Shown: positions 1 to 7,681, numbered from the stretch's first letter. The stretch: 64,000 nt of DNA from JANWZL01 sp041640815 (GCA_041640815.1 JBEPZO010000005.1:4813-68812), one strand, 5' to 3'. Made by a program: numbers and translations. Notes: a model not told the origin generated them from the sequence alone.

Positions 1-563
1 GGCTCCTTGGGCTGCCCAACGCGGGGAAGTCCACCTTCATCCGCGCCGTATCGGCCGCGCGTCCGAAAGTCGCCGACTACCCCTTCACTACCCTGCACCC
101 CAATCTGGGGGTAGTGCGCGTGGACGTGCATCGCAGCTTTGTGTTGGCCGACATCCCTGGTCTGATCGAAGGCGCGGCTGAAGGTGCGGGCCTCGGCCAT
201 CAATTCCTGCGCCATCTGGCCCGCACGCGGCTGCTGCTGCATCTCATCGACCTTGCGCCGCTCGACCCGGCGGCCGATCCGGTCGCCCAGGCCAGGGCCA
301 TCGTCGAAGAGCTGCGCCACTACGACGAAGCCCTGTACCGCAAGCCGCGTTGGCTGGTGCTGAACAAGATCGACCTGATCCCGCTGGGCGAACGCCAGGC
401 GCGCATCGACGCCTTCGTCCGCGCCTACGGCTGGCATGGCCCGGTATACGCCATCTCGGCCATGACCGGCGAGGGATGCCAGCCGCTGATCTACGCCATC
501 ATGGACTTCTTGGATGAGTTACGGCGCAGTGACGCCGAGTCAGCCGCGGCAGCCGCACCATGA
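1..563 (+). CDS. obgE: GTPase Obg (5'-truncated by the window edge)
   Basis: C-terminal part of the Obg/CgtA GTPase, a ribosome-associated assembly and stress factor. The reading frame is open from base 3, so the N-terminal glycine-rich Obg domain lies outside the window. Visible G motifs: G1 GLPNAGKST at the very edge, G2 region DYPFTT, G3 DIPGLIEGA, G4 NKID and G5-like ISA. The protein ends soon after the G domain, as in most proteobacterial ObgE. Its stop overlaps the proB start, so the two are translationally coupled in the common obgE-proB arrangement. Confidence 0.95.
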   Translation, partial: LLGLPNAGKSTFIRAVSAARPKVADYPFTTLHPNLGVVRVDVHRSFVLADIPGLIEGAAEGAGLGHQFLRHLARTRLLLHLIDLAPLDPAADPVAQARAIVEELRHYDEALYRKPRWLVLNKIDLIPLGERQARIDAFVRAYGWHGPVYAISAMTGEGCQPLIYAIMDFLDELRRSDAESAAAAAP

Positions 564-1681
564 GCGAATCCGTCGTCGCGAGTGCTAACCGCCTGGTGGT
601 CAAGGTCGGCAGCAGCCTAGTCACCAATGAGGGGCGCGGGCTGGATCACCAGCGCCTGGCGCAGTGGGCGGCCCAGATCAGTGCCCTGGTCAAGATGGAC
701 AAGGAGGTGCTGCTGGTGTCCAGCGGCGCCATCGCCGAAGGCATGCAGCGCCTAGGCTGGGTGAAGCGCCCGCATGCCTTGAACGAGCTGCAGGCGGCCG
801 CCGCTGTGGGCCAGATGGGCCTGATCGAGGCGTACGAGCGTTGTTTTCGCGCCCATGGGCTCAAGACCGCGCAGATCCTGCTCACCCATGCCGACCTGGT
901 CGACCGCGAGCGCTACCTCAACGCCCGCAGTACCCTACGCACGCTGCTCGCGCTCAAGGTCGTGCCGATCATCAACGAAAACGACACCGTCACCACCGAA
1001 GAGATCAAGTTCGGCGACAACGATACCCTCGGGGCGCTGGTGGCGAACCTGATCGAGGCCGATGCACTCGTCATCCTCACCGATCAGGAGGGTCTGTACA
1101 CGGCCGATCCGCGCAAGGATCCGGCAGCGGTGCTGGTCAGAGAGGCGATCGCCGGTGACCCTGCCTTGGAGGCCATGGCCGGCGGGGCGGGCAGCGCCAT
1201 CGCTCGTGGCGGTATGCTCACCAAGGTCCTCGCCGCCAAGCGCGCTTCCAGAAGCGGCGCGCACACGGTGATCGCCAGCGGACGCGAGCAAGACGTGCTC
1301 GTACGCCTGGCGCGCGGCGAACGGATCGGCAGCCAGCTGGTGGCCCGCCGCTCGCCGCTCGCCGCACGACGGCAATGGCTGGCCGATCACCTGCAAGTCA
1401 GGGGCCGGCTGCGCCTCGATGCGGGGGCCACCCGCGCGCTCACCGAGCAAGGCAAGAGCCTGTTGCCCATCGGTGTGACCGAGGTCATTGGCGACTTTCA
1501 CCGCGGTGAGGTGGTGGCCTGTCTCGACCCAGACGGCCGCGACATCGCGCATGGCCTTGTCAACTATAGCGCTGACGAGACGCGCCGCATCATGGGCCGG
1601 CAGACCTCGCAGATCGAGGCCATACTCGGTTACATCGACGAGCCTGAGCTCATCCATCGCGACAACTTGGCCCTGCTCTAA
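560..1681 (+). CDS. proB: Glutamate 5-kinase
   Basis: Phosphorylates glutamate in the first step of proline synthesis. 373 residues, the usual length for the two-domain enzyme: amino-acid kinase fold at about 10-260 (VVKVGSSLVTNEG, VSSGAIAEG, INENDTV, FGDNDTLGA, LTDQEGLYTADPR) and a C-terminal PUA domain at about 280-365 (GRLRLDAGATRAL through GLVNYSADETRRIMG). The ATG overlaps the obgE stop by 4 bases. No proA is nearby. Confidence 0.96.
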   Translation: MSESVVASANRLVVKVGSSLVTNEGRGLDHQRLAQWAAQISALVKMDKEVLLVSSGAIAEGMQRLGWVKRPHALNELQAAAAVGQMGLIEAYERCFRAHGLKTAQILLTHADLVDRERYLNARSTLRTLLALKVVPIINENDTVTTEEIKFGDNDTLGALVANLIEADALVILTDQEGLYTADPRKDPAAVLVREAIAGDPALEAMAGGAGSAIARGGMLTKVLAAKRASRSGAHTVIASGREQDVLVRLARGERIGSQLVARRSPLAARRQWLADHLQVRGRLRLDAGATRALTEQGKSLLPIGVTEVIGDFHRGEVVACLDPDGRDIAHGLVNYSADETRRIMGRQTSQIEAILGYIDEPELIHRDNLALL

Positions 1682-2009
1682 GGAAACGCTGAATAAATTG
1701 GCTCAAGCGGGCGCATAGCGGCGTTGCGCGGTGTTGGCTTCGGCCGGCCCTGCGGGCCAAAAACAATCGGCTGCGCCGAGGTGAGCTTGCGCCGAAACTT
1801 CGTTTTTGGCTTTGCCGCAACTACGTTGTCGCTCCCTCGCCTAACTCATTGTCATGTCTCGCGTCAAGCCACGCCGTGCGCCGTGCCCTCCACCCCGCTC
1901 ACAGCTTTTGTTTTCCAAAGCCTAAGCCATGGCTGGCGCGGCGCAGCCGCGATGCTGAGGCCATCCAGCCGCGCCTTGTTCGCTGGCGGGGGCGTCGCCA
2001 TGCGGCGAC
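1682..2009. other. Intergenic region with possible repeat relic
   Basis: 328 bases between the converging proB and the small exported protein ending at 2010. The segment just after proB (GGAAACGCTGAATAAA, then GCGGGCGCATAGCGGCG) looks like the end of a mobile or repeated element, and a loosely similar stretch occurs near 63,480. Reading frames here show no recognisable protein and are judged spurious. The right end holds a hairpin listed separately. Confidence 0.35.
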
Positions 2010-2018
2010 CTAGGTCGC
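1994..2018 (-). terminator. Overlapping hairpins at the 3' end of the small exported-protein gene
   Basis: Two palindromes share bases. GTCGCC-ATGC-GGCGAC (1994-2009) gives a 6-bp stem with a 4-base loop. GCGACCTAGGTCGC (2005-2018) is a perfect 14-bp palindrome spanning the stop codon. They cannot form together. No U-tract follows, so a rho-independent terminator is only a possibility; a protein-binding site or mRNA 3'-end stabiliser would fit as well. Confidence 0.35.
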
Positions 2019-2207
2019 AGCCTGCATGGGGGCGCCGACCCGATCCCAGACCAAACGAGAGGTGGACGTTGCCGTCTGAACCGCGGCCTGCACTGGCGAA
2101 GAATGGCTGCTCACCGTGGGCCGGGCAGCGGCGAGGGCCGAGGTGCTAGCGAGTAGGGCGAGGGCAATCAGCCAGGGGGCCGCATGCTGTTTGAGCCGTG
2201 CTTTCAT
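2010..2207 (-). CDS. Small predicted exported protein (65 aa)
   Basis: 65 residues with a classic Sec signal peptide: basic start MKARLKQ, hydrophobic core about 11-22, AXA-like site ASTSALAAA near 20-28. The mature peptide is only about 38 residues, rich in Ser, Ala and Val, without cysteines or a known motif. Start chosen at ATG 2207 because GGGAG lies 8 bases upstream; the frame is open further upstream but there only shadows the HTH gene. It begins 20 bases after the HTH gene stops, so they probably share a transcript. Function not recognised. Confidence 0.6.
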   Translation of the reverse strand: MKARLKQHAAPWLIALALLASTSALAAARPTVSSHSSPVQAAVQTATSTSRLVWDRVGAPMQAAT

Positions 2208-2227
2208 CTGCGTGCTCCCGTGCGCTA

Positions 2228-3064
2228 TCAGTTGACCCTGCCCGAGGCGGCATAGATTTCGCGCGCCGCCGCGTAGGCCTCTTCGCGCTCGATGCGCTGA
2301 CGGACCCTGGCCTCGCCCAGGCAGGCGTTGAGTTCGCCCACCAGACGGTAGCGGTCGGCCGCCTCGAGCGGTGCGCGGCAGGCGACCTCGAGGGCGTTCC
2401 ACAGGTAGGCCGGCTGACCATCGCGGGCATAGAGCCGTTCGCAAGCGGCCATGATCCAGCGCCCTTTCTCTTGCCGCGCCGGGCCGAGGGGCATGCTCAG
2501 CAAGTCCTCGAAATGGCTGCCCAGGATTTCGTTTTCGATCGCGGCAGACAGCCGCTGGTCGGCGTCGCCCAGGACCTTGAGTGCCGCCTCTTCGTATTGC
2601 CTGGCCTTGGCCGAGGCCGGGTCGGCGATGCTGTAAGCGAGGGCCGCCCAGTGCAGCAAGCGCGCGCGCTCAGGGTCGTTCGCCGGCAGCAGGCCAAGCA
2701 GGTACTCGGCCAAGCCCTGGGCGCTCGTGTCCTTGTTGGCGGCCAGCAGGTCATAGAGGGCGCGAATGTGCGGCGGACAGGGTTCGAGCACGGTGACGTG
2801 CGCCTTGATCCAGAGCTCGCGCTCGATGTCGCGCAGCCGATCCTGGTTGTGCGGCGCGATGTTCTTGCGGCAGGCCGGGTTTTCCCAGTTCTGCACGGTG
2901 GTCACCGACACGCAGGCCAACGCGGCCAGCGCCTCTTGCGACAACCCATAACGACGGCGCAGCCCACTCACCCAGTCCGCCTCGAATTCCCGCTGCCCGC
3001 TGTAGCGCCGAGGGGGATTGGGTTGGCGGCTGTATTCGGTCCACTTGTCTTGAAGGAACGACAT
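2228..3064 (-). CDS. HTH-domain protein with helical C-terminal region, function unknown
   Basis: 278 residues. Residues about 25-75 read as a lambda-repressor/XRE-like helix-turn-helix (WVSGLRRRYGLSQEALAAL, then VSVTTVQNWENPACRK). The remaining roughly 190 residues look all-helical and TPR-like (alanine-rich segments around LLHWAALAYSIADPASA and AYLWNALEVACRAPLEAADR), perhaps sensing or multimerising. ATG with GAGGAGG 6 bases upstream. Divergent from the small exported protein at 3260 and followed by another; four direct repeats lie in the shared upstream region. Likely a local regulator by inference; no family recognised. Confidence 0.7.
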   Translation of the reverse strand: MSFLQDKWTEYSRQPNPPRRYSGQREFEADWVSGLRRRYGLSQEALAALACVSVTTVQNWENPACRKNIAPHNQDRLRDIERELWIKAHVTVLEPCPPHIRALYDLLAANKDTSAQGLAEYLLGLLPANDPERARLLHWAALAYSIADPASAKARQYEEAALKVLGDADQRLSAAIENEILGSHFEDLLSMPLGPARQEKGRWIMAACERLYARDGQPAYLWNALEVACRAPLEAADRYRLVGELNACLGEARVRQRIEREEAYAAAREIYAASGRVN

Positions 3065-3134
3065 GCAGCCTCCTCATGCAGAAAAGATCATTTGTCACAC
3101 GCAGCCTAGTCAGCGGCTGTATCTGCCGACACCA

Positions 3135-3180
3135 ACCGGGTTGGGGTACCGGGTTGGCCGACCGGGTTCGAACCGGGTTG
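3135..3180. promoter_or_regulatory. Four iterated ACCGGGTT repeats, putative operator
   Basis: ACCGGGTT occurs at 3135, 3148, 3161 and 3172, giving spacings of 13, 13 and 11 bases, about one helical turn. Three copies extend to ACCGGGTTG. With a preceding A the unit is nearly palindromic. The array sits between the divergent HTH gene and the small exported-protein gene, where an autoregulatory operator would be expected. The link to the HTH protein is inferred from position only. Confidence 0.6.
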
Positions 3181-3219
3181 CTCCTCAATGACGGCGCCAG
3201 GGGCTAGTTTCTTGAGTGT

Positions 3220-3242
3220 GGGCCATGCAGGGTGCATGGCCC
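3220..3242 (+). promoter_or_regulatory. Perfect 10-bp hairpin just upstream of the Shine-Dalgarno
   Basis: GGGCCATGCA, loop GGG, TGCATGGCCC: an uninterrupted 10-bp stem ending 2-3 bases before the AGAGGAGG ribosome-binding site of the gene at 3260. It could regulate translation or mRNA stability, or act as a dyad operator in DNA. No U-run follows, so it is not a typical terminator. Confidence 0.6.
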
Positions 3243-3259
3243 GTAGAGGAGGAACCAGC

Positions 3260-3472
3260 ATGAACAGCACCGTCCTTGCCCTACTACTCGTCACCAGCCT
3301 GAATACCTTCCCCGACCGCGCGCAGCCAGCGCCGCAGGGCCCAGTGCGCGCGCCTGCGCCCAGTCTGCTTAAGGCCACGGATCAGGCAAGCCGCCTCGCC
3401 GCCAAGGGGCGGCTACCCAAGGCGGGCCTGCAACTGCGCCTGGACGATCGCATCGCCTTGGCGGCGAAGTGA
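3260..3472 (+). CDS. Small predicted exported protein (70 aa)
   Basis: 70 residues. The N-terminus (MNSTVLALLLVTSLNTF) is hydrophobic and signal-like but lacks a basic n-region, so export is likely rather than certain. The rest is proline/alanine-rich (RAQPAPQGPVRAPAPS) and ends in a basic, amphipathic stretch (QLRLDDRIALAAK). Start chosen at ATG 3260 because AGAGGAGG lies 7 bases upstream. Preceded by a strong hairpin and the iteron array. Its stop abuts the radical SAM gene tail to tail. No family recognised. Confidence 0.55.
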   Translation: MNSTVLALLLVTSLNTFPDRAQPAPQGPVRAPAPSLLKATDQASRLAAKGRLPKAGLQLRLDDRIALAAK

Positions 3473-4558
3473 TCAGACCCGGTTGAGCGCGATGGGGATG
3501 CGCCTGGCGCCGAAGGCGGCCTGGAAGCGCTCGAAGCGGCCGGCGATCGGGGTGGCGCAGTCGGGGCAGCGGCCGTCGTCGGTGAGGCGATACGCCGGGA
3601 TCTCGTACCAGTCGCGCACGATGAGCGCCTTGCCGCAGCCAGGGCAGTAGGTGGTGCCGCCGTCCGGGTCGTGCACGTTGCCGGTGTAGACGTAATGCAG
3701 CCCAACTTCGCGCGCAATCTGACGGGCCCGTCGCAGGGTCGCTGGCGGAGTAGGGGGTAAGTCGCGCAGTTTCCAATCGGGGTGGAAGGCGGTGAAGTGC
3801 AGGGGGACATCCGGCCCCAGTTCCTTCAGCACCCATTCCGCCAGCCGCCTGATCTCGGCGTCCGAGTCGTTGAGCGTGGGGATGAGGAGTGTGGTGATCT
3901 CGAACCAGACCTGGGTTTCGCGCTTGAGATAGACCAGCGTGTCCAAAACCGGTTGCAGGTGGCCGCCGCAGTATTTGACGTAGAAATCGTCGGTGAAGCC
4001 CTTCAAGTCGACGTTGGCGGCGTCCATGACGGCGAAGAACTCGCGCGCGGGTTCAGGGTGGATGTAACCGGCCGTCACGGCGACGTTCTGCACGCCCAGC
4101 CGGCGGCACTCGATGGCGGTGTCGATGGCGTACTCGGCGAAGATCACCGGGTCGTTGTAGGTATAGGCCACGCTCTTGCAGCCCAGCCTTGCCGCCGTGC
4201 GGGCGATCTCGGCGGGGCTGGCGGCGTCGGCCAGGGTATCGGTCTCGCGGCTTTTCGAGATGTCCCAGTTCTGACAGAACTTGCAGGCCAGGTTGCAGCC
4301 GGCGGTGCCAAAGGAGAACACCGAGGTGCCGGGATAGAAGTGGTTGAGCGGCTTCTTCTCAATCGGGTCGACGCAGAAGCCGGAGCTGCGTCCGTAGGTG
4401 GTGAGCACCATGCGGCCGTTTTCCATCTTGCGCACGAAGCACAGGCCGCGCTGGCCCTCGTGCAGCCGGCAGTCGCGCGGGCAGAGGTCGCACTGGATGC
4501 GCCCGTCCGGCAGCGGGTGCCACCAGCGCGCCGGATGGCTGGTCTCAGGCACGGGCAT
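3473..4558 (-). CDS. AmmeMemoRadiSam system radical SAM enzyme
   Basis: Radical SAM protein of the PflA-like COG1180 family (about 361 residues). The 4Fe-4S motif CNLACKFC sits near residue 95. A preceding cysteine cluster (CDLCPRDC, then GLC) and a C-terminal zinc-ribbon-like pair (CPGC, CPDC) are typical of this subgroup. Start set at ATG 4558 (MPVPETSHPARWW), overlapping the AMMECR1-like gene by 14 bases; an upstream extension would run deeper into it. Partners downstream in coordinate are the A and B proteins of the same system. Substrate unknown. Confidence 0.88.
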   Translation of the reverse strand: MPVPETSHPARWWHPLPDGRIQCDLCPRDCRLHEGQRGLCFVRKMENGRMVLTTYGRSSGFCVDPIEKKPLNHFYPGTSVFSFGTAGCNLACKFCQNWDISKSRETDTLADAASPAEIARTAARLGCKSVAYTYNDPVIFAEYAIDTAIECRRLGVQNVAVTAGYIHPEPAREFFAVMDAANVDLKGFTDDFYVKYCGGHLQPVLDTLVYLKRETQVWFEITTLLIPTLNDSDAEIRRLAEWVLKELGPDVPLHFTAFHPDWKLRDLPPTPPATLRRARQIAREVGLHYVYTGNVHDPDGGTTYCPGCGKALIVRDWYEIPAYRLTDDGRCPDCATPIAGRFERFQAAFGARRIPIALNRV

Positions 4559-5105
4559 GGCTGTCCTCCTCGTATTTCTCCACCGTGTAGCGGTACAGCC
4601 GCACACCCTCAGCCCAGAAATCGGCGGGCAGGCCGGCCTTGCGCTTCAAATGCGCCAGGAATTGCCGCGGCTCGGGGAGCTGGCGCCAGACCTGCGGCAG
4701 AAAGGTGGCGCGATGATGCCCGTATTCGAAGATCACCCCATCGACACCAGGTCGCAGTTGGCGCAATGCGTCGGCCTCGTCAGTGCAAGGGATGGGCTTA
4801 AGCGGCGACAGTACCGACACCTCGACCTCGATGTCGTCGAGCTCCTCACGGCGCAAGGGTGCAAAGCGGGGGTCGGCAAAGGCCGCCATGCGGGCGTTTT
4901 CCACCACATCCTCCTCGAGGCTACGCCGCGCCTCGAGCGAGCCGATGCAGCCGCGCAATTCGCCGTTGCGGGTGAGGGTGACGAACACCGCCCCCGGCGC
5001 TTTGAGCCAAGCAGGCCTGGGCGGCTCTTGCACTTCGACCCCCAGGGCGCGGGCGATGCTCGCGCGCGCAAGCCCGGTGAGCACGCGACCGCGTTCAGTG
5101 GACAC
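4545..5105 (-). CDS. amrA: AmmeMemoRadiSam system protein A (AMMECR1 family)
   Basis: 186 residues of the AMMECR1 fold, with the family signature GAVFVTLTRNGELRGCIGSLEARR at about 40-63 followed by AAFADPRFAPL and a VEVSVLSPLKPI strand. Biochemical role unknown; the family is conserved from archaea to humans. It overlaps the MEMO1-like gene upstream by 11 bases and the radical SAM gene downstream by 14, so all three should be co-translated. Confidence 0.9.
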   Translation of the reverse strand: MSTERGRVLTGLARASIARALGVEVQEPPRPAWLKAPGAVFVTLTRNGELRGCIGSLEARRSLEEDVVENARMAAFADPRFAPLRREELDDIEVEVSVLSPLKPIPCTDEADALRQLRPGVDGVIFEYGHHRATFLPQVWRQLPEPRQFLAHLKRKAGLPADFWAEGVRLYRYTVEKYEEDSHARA

Positions 5106-5898
5106 CTTTCGCCTCCGTCAGGGCAAAGGCGCCATAGCCCACCACCCGGCGCTTGTCCCCGGCCGTATCGCCCGAATTGCGCAGGTCGAGCAGATGCGGG
5201 ACGAGTTTATGCCGGCGCGCGGCCAACATCAGGCCATTGATGGGATGGGCGCCGCAGGCCTGCTCGCCGACGAGGTCGGTGTCAAGCTCGAGGATCGCTC
5301 GTGCTGTGGCCTGGTCCGTGCGCTGCGCTTCGTCATAGGGTAGGTAGTGCGAGAGGTCGGAACTGACCACGATCAGGGTCTCTTCCCCGCCCCAGACCTC
5401 CTCCAGCACCTCGGCGACCTGCTCCGGGCTCGCACCGCCCACGGCCAAGGGCACCAGGGTGAAAGCATCGAGCACGGTCTGCAGGAAGGGTAGATGCACC
5501 TCCAGGGAGTGTTCCCAGGCATGCGCCGCATCGTTCACCTCGACCTGCGGCAGGCGCAACAGCCGCTCGCTGGCCTCTTGATCGAGGGCGACGATGCCGA
5601 GCGGTGTTTCGAAGGCATCGGCGGACGGCAGGGCCAGCCCACGCACCCACACCCGGTGCACCGGCCCCAACAGCACCACCCGGCGGATGACCCCGCGTAA
5701 CGCCTTGAGCAGGGCATAGGCCGAGGCGGCCACCGGCCCGGAGTAGATGTAGCCGGCATGCGGCACGATGAGCGCCTTCGGCTTGAGCTGCGCTGGGGAT
5801 ACCGCATCCAGCATGCGCTGGATGTCGTGGGCGAGGTGGCGCCGGTCGCCGGGGTAGAACATGCCGGCCACGGCGGCTGGTCGAATGGTGGTGATCAT
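5095..5898 (-). CDS. amrB: AmmeMemoRadiSam system protein B (MEMO1 family)
   Basis: 267 residues of the MEMO1 family, related to class III extradiol dioxygenases. Characteristic stretches: RPAAVAGMFYPGD, ALIVPHAGYIYSGPVAA, VVLLGPVHRV, HAWEHSLEVHLPFLQ, VVSSDLSHYLPYDEA and CGAHPINGL. The conserved His and Cys residues of the family's metal-site region are present. First gene of the three-gene operon. Confidence 0.92.
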   Translation of the reverse strand: MITTIRPAAVAGMFYPGDRRHLAHDIQRMLDAVSPAQLKPKALIVPHAGYIYSGPVAASAYALLKALRGVIRRVVLLGPVHRVWVRGLALPSADAFETPLGIVALDQEASERLLRLPQVEVNDAAHAWEHSLEVHLPFLQTVLDAFTLVPLAVGGASPEQVAEVLEEVWGGEETLIVVSSDLSHYLPYDEAQRTDQATARAILELDTDLVGEQACGAHPINGLMLAARRHKLVPHLLDLRNSGDTAGDKRRVVGYGAFALTEAKGVH

Positions 5899-5964
5899 CA
5901 GGCCTCCCGCTGCATCGAGGGGTGTCTGTTTAAAATGTAGGGCAGACGACGCGGATTACAATCT

Positions 5965-7245
5965 ATGCCCAGCGATCGCCCCCGATTCATCGCCCTGCTG
6001 CCCGCCGCCGGGGTAGGCGCCCGCGTGGGCGTGGATACGCCCAAGCAATACTTGGCCATCCATGGCCGGCCATTGCTCTGGCATGCCTTGCAGGTGTTCG
6101 AGCGCGAGGCGCGCATCGCGCGCGTCTACGTCGTGCTGTCGCCAACGGATAAGGTCTGGGCGGAGCACGACTGGCGCGCCTTCGGCAAGCTGAGCGTGCT
6201 GCGCTGTGGCGGCGCCACCCGGGCGCAGAGCGTGTTGAATGGACTCAGGGCCATCGCCGGCGAGGTGACGGCGGACGATTGGGTGTTGGTGCATGATGCC
6301 GCTCGGCCTTGCCTTACGCCCACCCTGCTTCAGCGGCTGCTGTGCAGCCTGGCCGATGATCCCATCGGCGGGATACTGGCCGTGCCGGTGGCCGACACCT
6401 TGAAGCGGGCGGGGGCCGATGGCCGCATTGCTGCAACCGTGCCACGCGCCGACATCTGGTCCGCGCAAACGCCGCAGATGTTCCGCTATGGGCTGTTGCG
6501 CGCGGCCCTGGAGCAGGCCGGCGCCGAGGTCACCGATGAGGCCTCGGCGGTGGAGGCGATGGGCTTGGCCCCCCGCCTGGTGGAGAGCGACCGCAGCAAC
6601 CTGAAAGTCACCTTTGCCGACGACCTGGAGGTGGCGGCATGGCGGCTTGGCGCTGACACGCCGGCGTGTGCGCCTGCGCTCGAAGCTGGCGCCGATGCGC
6701 GGTCGCTGCCGCGGCCTGCGAGCCGAATCTCGCCCGAGGACGAACACTTCATGCGGCTTGCCCTCGAGCAGGCGCGGCTGGCGCGCGCCGCCGGCGAGGT
6801 GCCGGTGGGGGCGGTGGTGGTGCGCGACGGCGAGGTCATCGGCGCTGGCTGGAACAGGCCCATCTTAAGCCATGATCCCACGGCGCATGCCGAGGTGGTG
6901 GCCTTGCGCGAGGCAGCGCGGCGGCTCAACAATTATCGGCTGACCGGTTGCAGCCTCTACGTCACCCTCGAGCCCTGCACGCTGTGCACGGGGGCCATCT
7001 TTCATGCCCGCATCGCCCGGGTCGTCTATGGCGCGCGGGAACCCAAGACCGGTGTGGCGGGCAGCGTGCTTAACCTCTATGCCGAGCCGCGCCTCAATCA
7101 TCATGCCGAGATCGTCGGCGGGGTGCTGGCAGAGCAATGCGCCGCCTTGGTGAGCGACTTTTTCGCCGCCCGGCGGCTGTCAGGCAAGGCGAGCGCGCGT
7201 GAAGATCGAGATCAACCTGAAGCAGCAGACCCTGACGCTCATTGA
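5965..7245 (+). CDS. IspD-TadA fusion: MEP cytidylyltransferase plus tRNA adenosine deaminase
   Basis: A single 426-residue frame with two complete enzymes. Residues 1-230 are IspD (isoprenoid MEP pathway): ALLPAAGVGARVG nucleotide loop, PKQYLAI, VLVHDAARPC, QTPQMFR, DEASAVEAMG, and the usual end KVTFADDLEVA. After a linker of about 30 residues (233-262), residues 263-410 are TadA, which makes inosine at tRNA position 34: zinc/catalytic HAE within DPTAHAEVVALREA, PCTLCTGAI with both zinc cysteines, and NHHAEIVGGVL. IspD is normally followed by ispF, which is absent here. The GTG of the L,D-transpeptidase gene overlaps its 3' end by 47 bases. Confidence 0.9.
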   Translation: MPSDRPRFIALLPAAGVGARVGVDTPKQYLAIHGRPLLWHALQVFEREARIARVYVVLSPTDKVWAEHDWRAFGKLSVLRCGGATRAQSVLNGLRAIAGEVTADDWVLVHDAARPCLTPTLLQRLLCSLADDPIGGILAVPVADTLKRAGADGRIAATVPRADIWSAQTPQMFRYGLLRAALEQAGAEVTDEASAVEAMGLAPRLVESDRSNLKVTFADDLEVAAWRLGADTPACAPALEAGADARSLPRPASRISPEDEHFMRLALEQARLARAAGEVPVGAVVVRDGEVIGAGWNRPILSHDPTAHAEVVALREAARRLNNYRLTGCSLYVTLEPCTLCTGAIFHARIARVVYGAREPKTGVAGSVLNLYAEPRLNHHAEIVGGVLAEQCAALVSDFFAARRLSGKASAREDRDQPEAADPDAH

Positions 7246-7681
7246 CGACGCTGGCCGCGTCCTGCGCAGCTATCCGGTGTCCACAGCCGCCAATGGGCCG
7301 GGAGAGGAGGCGGGTAGCCAATGCACGCCGCGCGGCCGGCACATCGTGCGCGCCCGCATCGGCGCCGGCCAGCCGCTGGGCGCCGTGTTCCGGGCACGCC
7401 GGCCGACCGGCGAGATCTATACCCCTGCGCTGGGCCAGGCCGAGCCAGAGCGCGACTGGATCCTCACGCGCATCCTGTGGCTATCCGGCAAGGAGCCCGG
7501 CTTCAACCGTCTGGGAAACCGCGACACCATGCGCCGTTATATCTACATCCACGGCACGCCGGACGAGCAGTTCGAGCAGGCACCGCGCTCCCATGGCTGC
7601 ATCCGCATGCGTAACGCCGACATCGCCGAGCTGTTCGATCTGGTGCCGATCTACACCGAGGTGGACATCGTCGAGGGTTAG
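7199..7681 (+). CDS. L,D-transpeptidase (YkuD domain)
   Basis: 160 residues consisting almost only of a YkuD catalytic domain. The active-site motif is intact: IHGTPDEQ, then SHGCIRMRN with the catalytic Cys. Such enzymes make 3-3 peptidoglycan cross-links or attach proteins to the wall. No signal peptide or membrane segment is seen at the chosen start, odd for a periplasmic enzyme but known for short homologues. GTG start at 7199 lies inside the end of the IspD-TadA gene, implying coupling. Converges on mfd. Confidence 0.88.
   Translation: MKIEINLKQQTLTLIDDAGRVLRSYPVSTAANGPGEEAGSQCTPRGRHIVRARIGAGQPLGAVFRARRPTGEIYTPALGQAEPERDWILTRILWLSGKEPGFNRLGNRDTMRRYIYIHGTPDEQFEQAPRSHGCIRMRNADIAELFDLVPIYTEVDIVEG

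Noticed and set aside
1724..2149. 141-codon plus-strand frame after proB
   Set aside because: Unnatural composition, no domain, no ribosome site, and it overlaps the better supported small exported protein on the other strand.
3161..3180. T-arm-like GGTTCGAACC suggesting a tRNA
   Set aside because: No acceptor, D or anticodon stems around it; it is the junction of two iterons.
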